Position numbers and translations under genes: made by a program. From Streptomyces rubradiris (GTDB lineage: Bacteria > Actinomycetota > Actinomycetes > Streptomycetales > Streptomycetaceae), in NCBI RefSeq assembly GCF_016860525.1, contig NZ_BNEA01000015.1, forward strand, positions 62,001 to 126,000: a stretch of 64,000 nucleotides of DNA, read 5' to 3'. Positions 18,106-27,071 of this stretch are shown piece after piece. How positions within the stretch are numbered: the stretch's first letter is position 1; each line of letters opens with the position of its first letter. The notes beneath the pieces were generated by a model that was not told the DNA's origin, ran no database searches, and saw only the letters and a list, made by a program, of their open reading frames with translations.

Positions 18106-19116
18106 ATGAACACGGAACGGCAATCCGCCGCCCGCCTGATCGACGAAAGCCTGGGCTTCCTGTTTCCAGCGGCGCTGCGCGCTGCCGCCGCCGTGCGGGT
18201 GGCCGACCACATGACGGACGGCGACGAGAGCGTCGAGCGGCTCGCCGAGGCGACGGGCACCGACCCCCGCAATCTCGGGCGGGTCCTGCGGCTGCTCGCC
18301 ACTCGCGGCGTGGTCGAGGAAACGACCACGGGACGTTTCCGGCTGACCACCACCGGTCAGGCGCTGCGCTCGACCGCCCCTCATTCCGCCCGCGCCGCGA
18401 TCCTCATGCTCACCGACGCGACCATGTGGCGCCCCGCCGGGGAGATGCACCGCTGCCTGACCGAGGGCGGCTCCGCCTTCACCGGCATCTTCGAAACGAC
18501 GTTCTTCGACTACTTCGCACGCGACGCGGAAACCGCCGCCGTCTTCCACGACGGCATGGCCGCCATGTCGGACCACGAGAACGAACCCATCGCCGAGGCC
18601 TACGACTTTCCGCCCGCCGGCACCGTCGTCGACGTCGGCGGCGGCCACGGCGGTCTGCTTCTCGAAGTCCTCCGCCGACAGCCCGGCCTGCACGGAATCC
18701 TCCACGACCAGGCACACGTCCTCGCCGACCACCGGCTGCGCGACCACGACGACATCACCGGCCGATGGTCCACGGTCGAGGGCGACTTCTTCTCCTCGGT
18801 CCCGCCCGGGGACATCTACCTCATCAAGCGCATCCTCCACGACTGGAACGACGAACAGTCCGCCCTCATCCTGCGCAACTGCCGGCAGGCCATGGCACCC
18901 GGCGGCCGCATCCTCGTCATCGACGCCGTCGTACCACCCGGCAATCAGCCCCACCAGTCCAAGACCCTCGACCTGATGATGATGAGTTCCCTGGTGGGAC
19001 GCGAACGCACCGAAGAGGACTTCGTCCAGCTCCTCAAGGAAGCAGGACTGCACCTGCGACGCATCGTGCCGACATCAACCGTGCTGTCCGTCATCGAAGC
19101 CGTGAGCACTGACTAG
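18106..19116 (+). CDS. SAM-dependent O-methyltransferase (acetylserotonin/hydroxyneurosporene type)
   Basis: A 336-residue two-domain O-methyltransferase. An N-terminal winged-helix dimerisation domain (about 1-95, with VADHMTDG and LRLLATRGVVEE) precedes a Rossmann domain with motif I VVDVGGGHGG near 170. LIKRILHDWNDEQ follows, carrying the catalytic-base histidine position. Family members methylate hydroxyls of aromatic polyketides and other secondary metabolites, often beside their biosynthetic genes. No such genes lie nearby, so this may be an orphan tailoring enzyme. ATG 18106 follows GAAGAGG. It ends before a terminator shared with the converging XRE gene. Confidence 0.9.
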   Translation: MNTERQSAARLIDESLGFLFPAALRAAAAVRVADHMTDGDESVERLAEATGTDPRNLGRVLRLLATRGVVEETTTGRFRLTTTGQALRSTAPHSARAAILMLTDATMWRPAGEMHRCLTEGGSAFTGIFETTFFDYFARDAETAAVFHDGMAAMSDHENEPIAEAYDFPPAGTVVDVGGGHGGLLLEVLRRQPGLHGILHDQAHVLADHRLRDHDDITGRWSTVEGDFFSSVPPGDIYLIKRILHDWNDEQSALILRNCRQAMAPGGRILVIDAVVPPGNQPHQSKTLDLMMMSSLVGRERTEEDFVQLLKEAGLHLRRIVPTSTVLSVIEAVSTD

Positions 19117-19142
19117 GAGAGACACGGAGAAAGAGGTGAGAA

Positions 19143-19179
19143 GGCGGGCGCGTGCCTCCTGTACGGGGTACGCGCCGCC
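19143..19179. terminator. GC-rich hairpin between convergent genes
   Basis: GGCGGGCGCGT (19143-19153) pairs with ACGCGCCGCC (19170-19179) with one bulged G and a 16-base loop. It lies between the methyltransferase and the converging XRE gene, so it may serve both. Confidence 0.6.
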
Positions 19180-19292
19180 GACGCCGCCCGACTCAGGCCC
19201 GGACCAGGCACCGCGCCGGGTTCGGGCCCGCGCGCTCTCACGCCGCGGAATCGTCCGGTCGGAACCTGGCACTCCGGTGCCAGGCCCGCCTG

Positions 19293-20150
19293 TCATCCGC
19301 GCAGCACCTGCCACGTGTGCGGGCCCACCACGCCGTCCGCCGGCAGTCCGGCCTGTTTCTGCAGACGCATCACAGCGGCGATGGTCTGCTGACCGTAGAC
19401 ACCGTCGACGACACCGGGGTCCATCTCGCGGTGGCGCAGCAGGCATTGGGCCTCCACCACGTCCCAGCCGGGACCGGCGAGGACGGCGGTGCGTGTCGTG
19501 CTGTATCCGGCGCTCAGCCCGCCGGCCGCGCCGGCCCGGCGAACCTTGCACGGGTAGGTCCGGCCCGGTCTGAAGACGTACCGGCCCGGCCCCGCGCTCG
19601 CGGTGGTGCTGCCGCTCGGCCGTGCGCTGGGCGTGCCCTGCGCCGTAGGCGGGCCGGCGTCTCCGCCGCCGCCCAGGGGCAGGCCGATCAGGATGCCGAT
19701 GCCCGTCCCGAAGAGCGCGGCGAGGACGACGGCGACGAGGACGACCGGTCTGCGTACGCCTGGCCGTTCGGCAGCCGTCGCCGTCGCTCCCCGCTCAGGG
19801 TCGTCCGGCCGCCGGTCCGGCTCGCCGGCCCGGCCGTCGGCCGCCGCCTCCTCCTGGCCGGGGCCGGCCGGCGCCGGGGCGCGTTGCTGCCACACCTCTT
19901 CGGCCACTTCGTGCAGGGCCAGCAGCCGAGCCACGTCGGCCCCGGTGGCCCGCGCGAGGTCCTCCACGGCTCGGCGTGGCGGCAGGGCCTTGCCGTTGAG
20001 GTAACGCTCCCAGGACGAGCGGCTGTAGCCGGTCTTGGCCGCGAGCGACGTCAGGCTCATGCCGCTGCGGTCTTTCAGTCTGCGCAACTGCACGAAAAGC
20101 TGCCGGACCCGCTGGTCGTGCATGTCCGGTAGTTCTTTCCAACGCGCCAT
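19293..20150 (-). CDS. XRE-type HTH, single-TM, peptidoglycan-binding protein
   Basis: A 285-residue protein with three parts in order. An XRE helix-turn-helix (about residues 14-75; LTSLAAKTGYSRSSWERYL) comes first, then a charged linker with one membrane helix (about 137-163), then an extracytoplasmic region ending in a PG_binding_1-like domain (VDGVYGQQTIAAVMRLQKQ, near the C-terminus). The architecture suggests a membrane-tethered regulator that senses the cell wall, or an anchored RodZ-like protein. I chose ATG 20150 (MARWKELPDM) because GGGGGTG precedes it and the HTH is intact; a longer frame begins upstream. It diverges from a small secreted protein gene at 20522. Confidence 0.75.
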   Translation of the reverse strand: MARWKELPDMHDQRVRQLFVQLRRLKDRSGMSLTSLAAKTGYSRSSWERYLNGKALPPRRAVEDLARATGADVARLLALHEVAEEVWQQRAPAPAGPGQEEAAADGRAGEPDRRPDDPERGATATAAERPGVRRPVVLVAVVLAALFGTGIGILIGLPLGGGGDAGPPTAQGTPSARPSGSTTASAGPGRYVFRPGRTYPCKVRRAGAAGGLSAGYSTTRTAVLAGPGWDVVEAQCLLRHREMDPGVVDGVYGQQTIAAVMRLQKQAGLPADGVVGPHTWQVLRG

Positions 20151-20521
20151 GTGACACCCCCGTAGGCATCGGGCTCCGGCAAGGCCCCCCGGCCCGGCCG
20201 CCCCTCGCTTGATATACCGAGTGGCGCTCGCCCGGGCCAGGCCCTGACGCCGGTGGTTTCGGCCATGTTCCACGGTCGGCGCGGCGTCCCACCGGCTCCC
20301 CGTCCCGTCCGGCGTCCCAGCAGGTCAGGGCGGCAGGCGTCCCATGGTGTCCCATGAGGGCCGATGCCGATGGCGGCCGTGCGGACCGGGCGGCGAACCT
20401 GTGGGAGCAAGCACGGCGGACGGGGCGGGACACCCGGAGCCGCCGCCTGTCCGGAGATCCACAGGAGCATCCGCGGAACCGGACGCACGTCGTCCCACTC
20501 ATCGGGGAAGGAACCACGACC
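20151..20521. other. divergent intergenic region, no gene seen
   Basis: Promoter region between the membrane XRE gene and the secreted protein. GGGAAGGA close to 20505 is the ribosome binding site of the latter. I see no convincing operator or small gene. Confidence 0.4.
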
Positions 20522-20968
20522 ATGGAATTCCGCAAGACCCTCGCACTCTCGACAGCCACCCTGACGCTCGGCTCCGGCCTGGCGCTCGCCTCCGGCACGG
20601 CCGTGGCGGACACCGCGCCGGCCTCCTCCGTCAAGGAGGTCTCGGCTCGGGCCGGATGGCACACGATCTGGGGCAACACCTGGGTCCCCGCGCAGCGCAG
20701 CGGCAAGTGGACGTCGGGGAAGTACCGCTCGCCGAGCAAGACGACCCGTGCCGTGCTGCGGTGCTACAACTCCCGCGCCTCCATGCGGGTGCGCCTCTTC
20801 GAGAAGAAGGGCGGCCACTGGAAGCAGATCGCGAGCAGCGGCTACAAGCGGTGCAACGCCGACGGGCACATCATCGCCAAGGGGAAGGTCAGCAACACCC
20901 GTCACTGGCTCAAGGTGCGCCTCGACGGCCGCCAGGGCTCTTTCGTCCGTGCGGAGAAGTGGTCCTGA
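20522..20968 (+). CDS. small secreted protein, unknown function
   Basis: A 148-residue protein starting MEFRKTLALSTATLTLG, a clear Sec signal peptide with a likely cleavage after AVAD or nearby (about residue 30). The mature part is basic (many Lys and Arg), has two cysteines (in VLRCYNSR and YKRCNADG) that could form one disulfide, and is rich in Trp and Tyr. It fits no family that I can name. It diverges from the peptidoglycan-binding XRE gene, which may be its regulator or partner. A strong terminator (21097-21126) lies downstream. Confidence 0.75.
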   Translation: MEFRKTLALSTATLTLGSGLALASGTAVADTAPASSVKEVSARAGWHTIWGNTWVPAQRSGKWTSGKYRSPSKTTRAVLRCYNSRASMRVRLFEKKGGHWKQIASSGYKRCNADGHIIAKGKVSNTRHWLKVRLDGRQGSFVRAEKWS

Positions 20969-21096
20969 GACCGGCCGGCCGGGGCCGCGGGCCGGCTGGG
21001 CGGAGGCTGTCCAGGCGCGTGGCACTCGGGCAACGGCCGCACTCGCCGACGGCGGGGGGCCGGTGAGCCGCGGGGTGTACCAAGGCGAGTGGTCCA

Positions 21097-21126
21097 CCGG
21101 CTGCCGGGCGATGTCCCGGCAGCCGG
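21097..21126. terminator. 12-bp perfect stem, 6-base loop
   Basis: CCGGCTGCCGGG (21097-21108) pairs exactly with CCCGGCAGCCGG (21115-21126) around the loop CGATGT. It lies between a plus-strand and a minus-strand gene end and probably terminates both. The rest of 20969-21433 has no recognisable gene; a GC-rich inverted repeat near 20973-20998 is a weaker second candidate. Confidence 0.75.
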
Positions 21127-21433
21127 TTCCTGCGGGAGCGCAGGATGCCTTACCCGGGCATCGGCAGCGCACCCGACGGGAACCAACTCGTATTTCACCA
21201 GGGCGAACACGAGCGTTCCGCAGCCATGCGGCGCACGCCACGGCCGCCTCCGGTGCCGAACAGGGGACGGTGCCGGGGGCGGTGGCGTTGCCCGGGGTCG
21301 TAGGTGATGTCCGCTACGGGAAGCGGAGCGGCGGCGCGCGATGACTGATGGTGTGCTGCCAGATCTTGCATCACCTGTCCGACGTGGCGGGACTGATCCG
21401 ACGGGACGTGGGGCGTTCGATCACTGATCGGCC

Positions 21434-22291
21434 TCAAGTGCCGTGGCTTTCCTGGTCGGTGTCCAGGTCGGTGTGCAGCAGGTCGTGGTCCGAGTACGGG
21501 GTGGGGTGCACGCGGTGGCCGAGCGGTGTGATGCCCCGTAGGAACACGTAATCGAACTTGCTCTGCCAGTCGGTGGTCGGGGTGCAACCGACGGTGTACG
21601 TGGGACGGCACCGGGGGTCCGCGTCCGTGGCCAGTTCCCACATGGGGGCGAGTTCGGGGGCGTCCGGCACGGCGTTGAAGTCGCCGAGGACGATCACGCG
21701 GTCGTGGCGGGAGACGGCTGCGGCGAGCACTTTGGTCTGGCCTGCCCGGACCGCTTCCTGGCGTCGTTGGGCGAGGTGTGTGTTGAAGACGCGGACGGAC
21801 CGGCCGTCCACCGTGGTGGTGACCGCCATGTACCCACGGTCCTCGGAACCGCCGTCGGGATATTCCACGCTGACGGGGTCCGTCATCGGCGCCGCCGAGA
21901 GGACCGCCTGGCCGTAGCCCCCGGGATTCCACGGCACTCCCCCGCAGCGGCCCCAGTCCTGGAGAACCGTCCCGTACTCGACGTGGTAGACCAGCCCGTA
22001 GAACCTCCTCAGATGGATCCGTATCCGCTCCACGTCCCGCACGCAGGCTTCCTGCACGCCGATGACCTGGGGCGCGTAGGTGGCGATCTCCCGTGCCCGG
22101 TCGAGGTTGCTCCTGTCGCACGGGTTGCAGAGGTTCCACGTCATGACCCGGTTCGGTACGACGCCCTTGACGGCTCCGGCGGGCAGTGGCCGGGCGAAGA
22201 GGGCACCGGTCGGTGCGCTGGGGCCCATGAGCATCACGCAGGCCACGCCCAAGGCGCCCGCCCACATACGCATGCGTCTACCGAACACCAT
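21434..22291 (-). CDS. secreted endonuclease/exonuclease/phosphatase-family hydrolase
   Basis: A 285-residue member of the EEP (DNase I-like) superfamily. Signature segments are VMTWNLC, VIGVQEAC (metal-binding Glu), VIVLGDFNAVPDAPE (Asp-x-Asn) and PYSDHDLL (catalytic His). The N-terminus MVFGRRMRMWAGALGVACVM is a signal peptide, so it is exported. I preferred ATG 22291, which has GAGGGGG upstream, over an in-frame start 42 bp earlier. Substrate may be extracellular nucleic acid, a phospholipid or an inositol phosphate; the sequence alone does not separate these. Confidence 0.85.
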   Translation of the reverse strand: MVFGRRMRMWAGALGVACVMLMGPSAPTGALFARPLPAGAVKGVVPNRVMTWNLCNPCDRSNLDRAREIATYAPQVIGVQEACVRDVERIRIHLRRFYGLVYHVEYGTVLQDWGRCGGVPWNPGGYGQAVLSAAPMTDPVSVEYPDGGSEDRGYMAVTTTVDGRSVRVFNTHLAQRRQEAVRAGQTKVLAAAVSRHDRVIVLGDFNAVPDAPELAPMWELATDADPRCRPTYTVGCTPTTDWQSKFDYVFLRGITPLGHRVHPTPYSDHDLLHTDLDTDQESHGT

Positions 22292-22520
22292 CGCCCCCTC
22301 GCCCCGCGTTTCCCCGCCATCCTGTCTGAACATGTCGAGCCAGTATGACCAGCCGCGGATTCTCGGGGCACTGGTGGACCGGTCGTTCGACCGCCGTCGC
22401 GCCCACGCGCGGAAGCAGTCGATTTGCCGGGGGTCTGCGCGGCCGAGGACGTCACTGCCGTGAACAAGTCCTCACCAGCCGGTTGGTCCGAAGCCGCAGC
22501 CGGTGGCCGCACGCACGAAG

Positions 22521-22552
22521 CGCCCCCGCCGGCCTGCCGGCCGACGGGGGCG
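22521..22552 (-). terminator. terminator of the dicarboxylate symporter gene
   Basis: CGCCCCCG (22521-22528) pairs with CGGGGGCG (22545-22552), with further GC pairs in the loop. It lies 18 bp past the symporter stop codon. Confidence 0.7.
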
Positions 22553-22570
22553 CCATCGTGGGAGGGAGCG

Positions 22571-23914
22571 TCAGGCGGTGACCGGCAGGGTCACCTTCTG
22601 CTCGGCGTCGCGCACGCCGTAGTCGTCGTCCACCGGAGACGCCGAGGCGGAGTTGTACGCGTCGACGTCGAGGATCTTCTCGCGGGCGGCGACGACGACC
22701 GGGACCAGTGCCTGGCCGGCGACGTTGGTGGCCGTGCGCATCATGTCCAGTACCGGGTCGATCGCCATCAGCAGGCCCACGCCCTCCAGCGGCAGGCCCA
22801 GCGTGGACAGGGTGAGCGTCAGCATGACCGTGGCACCGGTCAGACCGGCGGTGGCCGCGGAGCCGACCACGGAGACGAAGGCGATCAGCAGGTAGTCGCC
22901 GATGCTCAGCTGCACGTCGAAGATCTGGGCGATGAAGATCGCGGCGAGGGCCGGGTAGATCGCGGCGCAGCCGTCCATCTTCGTCGTGGCGCCGAACGGG
23001 ACGGCGAAGGAGGTGTACTCCTTCGGCACGCCGAGGCGCTCGGTGACCTTGACCGTGACCGGCATGGTGCCGACGGACGAGCGGGAGACGAAGGCCAGCT
23101 GGATGGCGGGCCAGGCGCCCTTGAAGAACTGGACCGGGTTGACCTTGGCCACGGTCGCCAGCAGCAGCGGGTAGACACCGAAGAGGACCAGGGCGCAGCC
23201 GATGTAGACGTCGGCGGTGAAGGTGGCGTACTTGCCGATGAGGTCCCAGCCGTAGTCGGCGATGGCGTAGCCGATGAGGCCGACGGTGCCGAGCGGGGCG
23301 AGGCGGATGACCCACCACAGGGCCTTCTGCAGCAGTTCCAGGACCGACTCGCTGAGGGTGAGGATCGGCTGCGCCTTGTCACCGAGCTTCAGGGCGGCGA
23401 TGCCGGCGACGGCGGCCATGAAGACGATCTGCAGGACGTTCAGCTCGGTGAAGGGCGTGATGACGTCCGTCGGGATGATGCCGGTGAGGAAGTCCAGCCA
23501 GGAACCGGCGTGCTTGGGCTTCTCGCCGTCCTTCGGGGTGAGGCCGGTGCCCGCGCCCGGGTTGGTGATCAGGCCGATGACGAGGCCGATGGCGACCGCG
23601 ATCAGCGATGTGATCATGAACCAGAGCAGGGTGCGGGAGGCCAGCCGGGCGGCGTTGTTCACCTTGCGCAGGTTGGTGATGGACACCAGGATCGCGAAGA
23701 AGACCAGCGGGGCGACGGCCAGCTTCAGCAGCTGGACGAAGATGTGGCCGATCTTGTCGAGCGTGGTGTACAGCCACTGCACGTCATGGCTGCGGGTGAT
23801 CCAGCCGAGGACGACGCCGAGGACGAGACCGGCGACGATCTGGGCCCAGAAGGGGACCGCGGGTATGCGCCGGGCGGGCTTGACGGGGGTTTCGGTGCTC
23901 GCGGACGCGGACAC
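22571..23914 (-). CDS. dicarboxylate/amino acid:cation symporter (DAACS family)
   Basis: A 447-residue membrane transporter with about eight helices plus two re-entrant loops. SRSSVGTMPVTV (the serine-rich first hairpin), PFGATTKMDGCA and the downstream GLTGATVML and DPVLDMMRTATNV motifs are those of the GltP/DctA/DauA-type family, so it imports C4-dicarboxylates, glutamate or aspartate with Na+ or H+. I chose GTG 23914 because GGAG is 7 bases upstream; the longer upstream frame lacks an RBS. A promoter (TTGAGA, 18-bp spacer, TAACGT) with a palindrome lies about 210 bp upstream. Confidence 0.92.
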   Translation of the reverse strand: MSASASTETPVKPARRIPAVPFWAQIVAGLVLGVVLGWITRSHDVQWLYTTLDKIGHIFVQLLKLAVAPLVFFAILVSITNLRKVNNAARLASRTLLWFMITSLIAVAIGLVIGLITNPGAGTGLTPKDGEKPKHAGSWLDFLTGIIPTDVITPFTELNVLQIVFMAAVAGIAALKLGDKAQPILTLSESVLELLQKALWWVIRLAPLGTVGLIGYAIADYGWDLIGKYATFTADVYIGCALVLFGVYPLLLATVAKVNPVQFFKGAWPAIQLAFVSRSSVGTMPVTVKVTERLGVPKEYTSFAVPFGATTKMDGCAAIYPALAAIFIAQIFDVQLSIGDYLLIAFVSVVGSAATAGLTGATVMLTLTLSTLGLPLEGVGLLMAIDPVLDMMRTATNVAGQALVPVVVAAREKILDVDAYNSASASPVDDDYGVRDAEQKVTLPVTA

Positions 23915-24126
23915 GGACACACTCCAGTGAGGGCGTATCGGGGAATACGGAAGGACGAAACAAGTACGGCGCACCCGCGCTGGGGGCGGCGCCGCTGCTG
24001 CTTGATGCCGGTCACACGGCGCAACAACAGACCGCGGACATACAGCGGCACAGGTCGACATGCAGGCGCGCCACGAGTAGGGGGCTCATGGCTTCACGGT
24101 GGCGCACGGATGTCTTCACATCGAAC

Positions 24127-24158
24127 ACGTTAACACTTGTACTTTGAGACTCTCAAAG
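24127..24158 (-). promoter_or_regulatory. promoter with overlapping palindromic operator
   Basis: On the minus strand TTGAGA (24156-24151), an 18-bp spacer and TAACGT (24132-24127) form a good promoter for the symporter. The -35 sits inside the perfect 17-bp palindrome CTTTGAGA-C-TCTCAAAG (24142-24158), so a bound regulator would block it. The rest of 23915-24573 has no gene that I can support. TAGGTT (24562-24567), 7 bases before the HIT-like gene, could be a leaderless -10 on the plus strand. Confidence 0.6.
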
Positions 24159-24573
24159 CACTGCTTTGGGGGCGAGGGGGTGATCCTCCCGGAACGCCGG
24201 CACTCCGGCGCGGAAGCACGGCTTCGGCGCGGGGGTGCGTACGTTCAGGTGACCCACGTCACGACGCGATGGTGTCCTTCTGGCAGCTGCGGGCGATGCC
24301 TCCGGCTTCGCCCGCAGGACGAGGTGGATCGGGCATACCTCATCGTTCATGTGCGCGCGGTGCACCCACGCGCCTGGCCGCACGCCTCCACCCATCCGTG
24401 ACCGGTCGAGTGCCGCTCCGGCGGCCCCTCCCAAGTGGTGGCGGCGTCGGCGCGCGTGGGCAGGTGTTCCTCGGACCGGTTCCCGGCGGGGGCATCGGGC
24501 ATCAGGGCGTCCTGCTGCCTCGGCAGTCCTGCGGGGAACTCCGGGGCAGGTGCTCGCAGTGTAGGTTCCGGCC

Positions 24574-25053
24574 ATGACTGGTGACTGGCGGACGGACCGG
24601 ATCAGGGCTGCGCTGAGCGGCGCGAACCCGACCGTGCTGCGACGACTGACGTCGGGGTTCGCGGTGATCGGGGACGTGCAGTTCCTGCCCGGCTACTCGG
24701 TCCTGCTCGTGGATCAGCCGGATGTACAGCGGCTGTCGGACCTGCCGAGAGCGAAGCGGCTGTCGTTCCTGTCCGACATGGACCGGCTCGGTGAAGCGGT
24801 CGAGCGTGCCTGCCGGCGGCTCGATCCGGCTTTCCGCCGGGTCAATCTGGAGATCTTGGGGAACACGGACCCGTTCTTGCACGCGCATGTCTGGCCGCGG
24901 TACGAGTGGGAACCGGCCGATGTGGTGGGCAGGCCAGTGTGGCTCTATCCGCCTGAACGGTGGGTTGACCCGCGGTTCAGGCTCGGTCCGCAGCATGACG
25001 TGCTGCGTGAGGCGATCAGCGACGAACTGGACGAGCTCCGTTCGGCGACTTGA
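24574..25053 (+). CDS. HIT-like domain protein
   Basis: A 159-residue protein with the HIT-superfamily layout: a substrate-proximal strand (VNLEILGNTDPFLHAHVWPR) whose HAHVW resembles the H-x-H-x-x nucleotide-phosphate site, with the third histidine not obvious. HIT proteins hydrolyse or transfer nucleotides from nucleoside phosphates, for example AMP-lysine or dinucleoside polyphosphates. This group is typical of actinomycetes and its role is not known. ATG 24574 is close behind a -10-like TAGGTT, so the mRNA may be leaderless. It converges on the methyltransferase at 25199. Confidence 0.75.
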   Translation: MTGDWRTDRIRAALSGANPTVLRRLTSGFAVIGDVQFLPGYSVLLVDQPDVQRLSDLPRAKRLSFLSDMDRLGEAVERACRRLDPAFRRVNLEILGNTDPFLHAHVWPRYEWEPADVVGRPVWLYPPERWVDPRFRLGPQHDVLREAISDELDELRSAT

Positions 25054-25198
25054 CGGCCGATGCGCACACCAATCCTCCTGGAACCGGTCGGCGGGCGCCG
25101 GACGACGCCCCTCGCTCGGTGCAAGTCCTCCGACTCGGCATCCGAACTGACCGGCCGACGAGTCCCTCGGCCCGCAGCCCCGCCGCCAACATCCCCCC

Positions 25199-25780
25199 TT
25201 ACGACCTTCCTGGCGAGAGGCGTCGTGACGCGACAACCGCTGAACTGGTCGGCGTTGTCAGTACTTCGGTGGCGTTCAGGACTGGATGCGTGAGGTAGAA
25301 CAGGCGGAGTTCGTCCACTTCGCCGCCGAAACGAGGTGGCCAATGGGGCGAGGGGGTGAAGTCGTCCAGGATGAGAAGGCCACCGGGAGCGAGCAACTCG
25401 ACGACCCCCTCGGGATCGTCACGCTTGCCTCCGCCGTCGCAGAAGAAGACATCGAACGGGGCGTGCCGCTCAAGCAGCCGCCAGTCCCCGGTGAGAACAC
25501 CGACACGGTCGTCGTCCGCGAAGACGCCGGCCGCTCGACGGGCCAGCGCCTCGTCACGCTCCACGGTGACCAGGTGGGCACCGGCGCCGAGGCCACTGTG
25601 CAGCCAGGCAGTGCCCACTCCGGAACCGGTGCCGCTCTCCGCGATGACCCCGTGGGGCTTCGCGGCCGCGGCCAGACCGAGCAGCCTGCCGACTTCCAGG
25701 ACGCAACTCTTGTTGAATCCCGCCTCGCCAGCGGCATGCTCCGCGGCTACCACACGGGGTGGCATCGCATGTTCTGCCAT
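25199..25780 (-). CDS. small-molecule/tRNA-type O-methyltransferase
   Basis: A 193-residue class I methyltransferase. The SAM loop reads ESGTGSGVGTAWL, followed by the acidic end VTVERDEAL and the conserved DVFFCDGGG and LILDDFTPS strands. The size and motif order match the YrrM/TrmR and catechol-O-methyltransferase-like group. I chose ATG 25780 behind GAAGGGGGG; an in-frame ATG 21 bp upstream is the alternative. It may share a transcript start region with the MFS gene on the same strand (gap 139 bp). The substrate is unknown. Confidence 0.8.
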   Translation of the reverse strand: MAEHAMPPRVVAAEHAAGEAGFNKSCVLEVGRLLGLAAAAKPHGVIAESGTGSGVGTAWLHSGLGAGAHLVTVERDEALARRAAGVFADDDRVGVLTGDWRLLERHAPFDVFFCDGGGKRDDPEGVVELLAPGGLLILDDFTPSPHWPPRFGGEVDELRLFYLTHPVLNATEVLTTPTSSAVVASRRLSPGRS

Positions 25781-25919
25781 GCCCCCCTTCACCGTGAGCA
25801 TGACGCTATCCGTCAGCAGTGGCGTCCGCACGCAGTTCCGCCTGTCCGCTCCCCGGCGAACCTTCCCGGTCAATGGCGCAAGCGTGGGGCGGCCTCGACC
25901 GGTCGTCCCACGCGCTCAC

Positions 25920-27071
25920 TCAGCGAGCCCGAACTCTCCCCTTCGTCTCCGCCACGGCGAGGGCACTCGCCAGTACGAGCGCCGCGGACACCACGGCGAA
26001 GCCGGTGGCATGACTCGTGTACTGGGCGATCAGGCCGATGCAGAAGCCGCCGAGGCCGAGTCCGACGTCGAAGGCAAGGTTCCATCGCGCGCTGGCGACG
26101 CTGAGCTCCGCGCGTCCCGCCCGGTGCAGCATCAGGGCCAGCGTGGCGTTCTGCGTCGCGCCGACCCCCATGCCGAACACCGCCATCAGTGGCAGGAGCG
26201 CGGCGGTAGTGTCGGTCAACATGCCGCCGAGAACGCCCACCGCGGTCATGAGAGTCGCCGGCAGCAGCAACCGCTGGTCACCGAAACGGTCGCCCAGCCG
26301 CCCCGACAGGTAGCGGCTGCCGGTCAGCCCCGATTGGACCAGCAGCAGAGCGAGGGGCGTCAACCAGACCGGTTGCCGCGGCGCGGCCAGCGGGAGGAAC
26401 GTCACCACCGCGCCGGACGCCATCGTCCCCGTGGTGAGCAGGAGGAGCGGCCGCAGAATCGTCGCCCGGGTCGTTCCGGCCAGAACCCTGGGGCGTACGA
26501 CGGGAGCGGGACGCGGCGCCGTCACCGCGAGCGCCCCCAGAACCCCGACGGCCGGGGCCGCGGCGCCCGCGGCGAACAGCGGGCCGTAACCGAACTCGTG
26601 CGCCAGTAATACGCCGAACGGTGTTCCCACCATGCCGCCGAGGCCCGTCGCCACGCCGTACCAGCCCACCCCTTGGCTGCGCCGTCCGGGCGGCGACAGT
26701 TCGGCCACCGCGGCACTGCCGGCCACGACGAACACGCCGAAGCCCAGCCCGCGCAGCACGGAGCAGATCACCGTCGTCGCGAACTGGTCCGAGACGCCGA
26801 GTACCAGCGCCGGGGCGCCGAGCAGGACCATGCTGGTGATCATCGCGGTGCGGTAGCCGAGGCGGGCCAGCAGGCGGGGAACGGCCGGCTGCACGGCGAC
26901 CGTGGCAGCCATCAGCGTGCCGGTCACGATGCCGGCCGCGGCCGTACGGCCGCTGGTCTGCGAGGCGTACTCCGGGACGGTCGAGAGCAGCAGATTGAAC
27001 CCGATGAAGCCGCTCACGGTACAGAGCAGAAGGCCGATCATGGAGCGGCCTAAGAGGGCTGGACTTCGCAT
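25920..27071 (-). CDS. MFS transporter
   Basis: A major facilitator with 12 predicted helices. It begins MRSPALLGRSMIGLLLCTVS, has the loop 2-3 motif region RLLARLGYRTAM, the second-half counterpart LSGRLGDRFGDQRL and a short tail ending TKGRVRAR. The family exports drugs or imports small solutes and no motif settles the substrate. Start is uncertain: ATG 27071 has no obvious ribosome binding site, and GTG 27101 sits right behind GGGGGG. The gene is the left boundary of a 550-bp stretch with no clear gene. Confidence 0.8.
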   Translation of the reverse strand: MRSPALLGRSMIGLLLCTVSGFIGFNLLLSTVPEYASQTSGRTAAAGIVTGTLMAATVAVQPAVPRLLARLGYRTAMITSMVLLGAPALVLGVSDQFATTVICSVLRGLGFGVFVVAGSAAVAELSPPGRRSQGVGWYGVATGLGGMVGTPFGVLLAHEFGYGPLFAAGAAAPAVGVLGALAVTAPRPAPVVRPRVLAGTTRATILRPLLLLTTGTMASGAVVTFLPLAAPRQPVWLTPLALLLVQSGLTGSRYLSGRLGDRFGDQRLLLPATLMTAVGVLGGMLTDTTAALLPLMAVFGMGVGATQNATLALMLHRAGRAELSVASARWNLAFDVGLGLGGFCIGLIAQYTSHATGFAVVSAALVLASALAVAETKGRVRAR

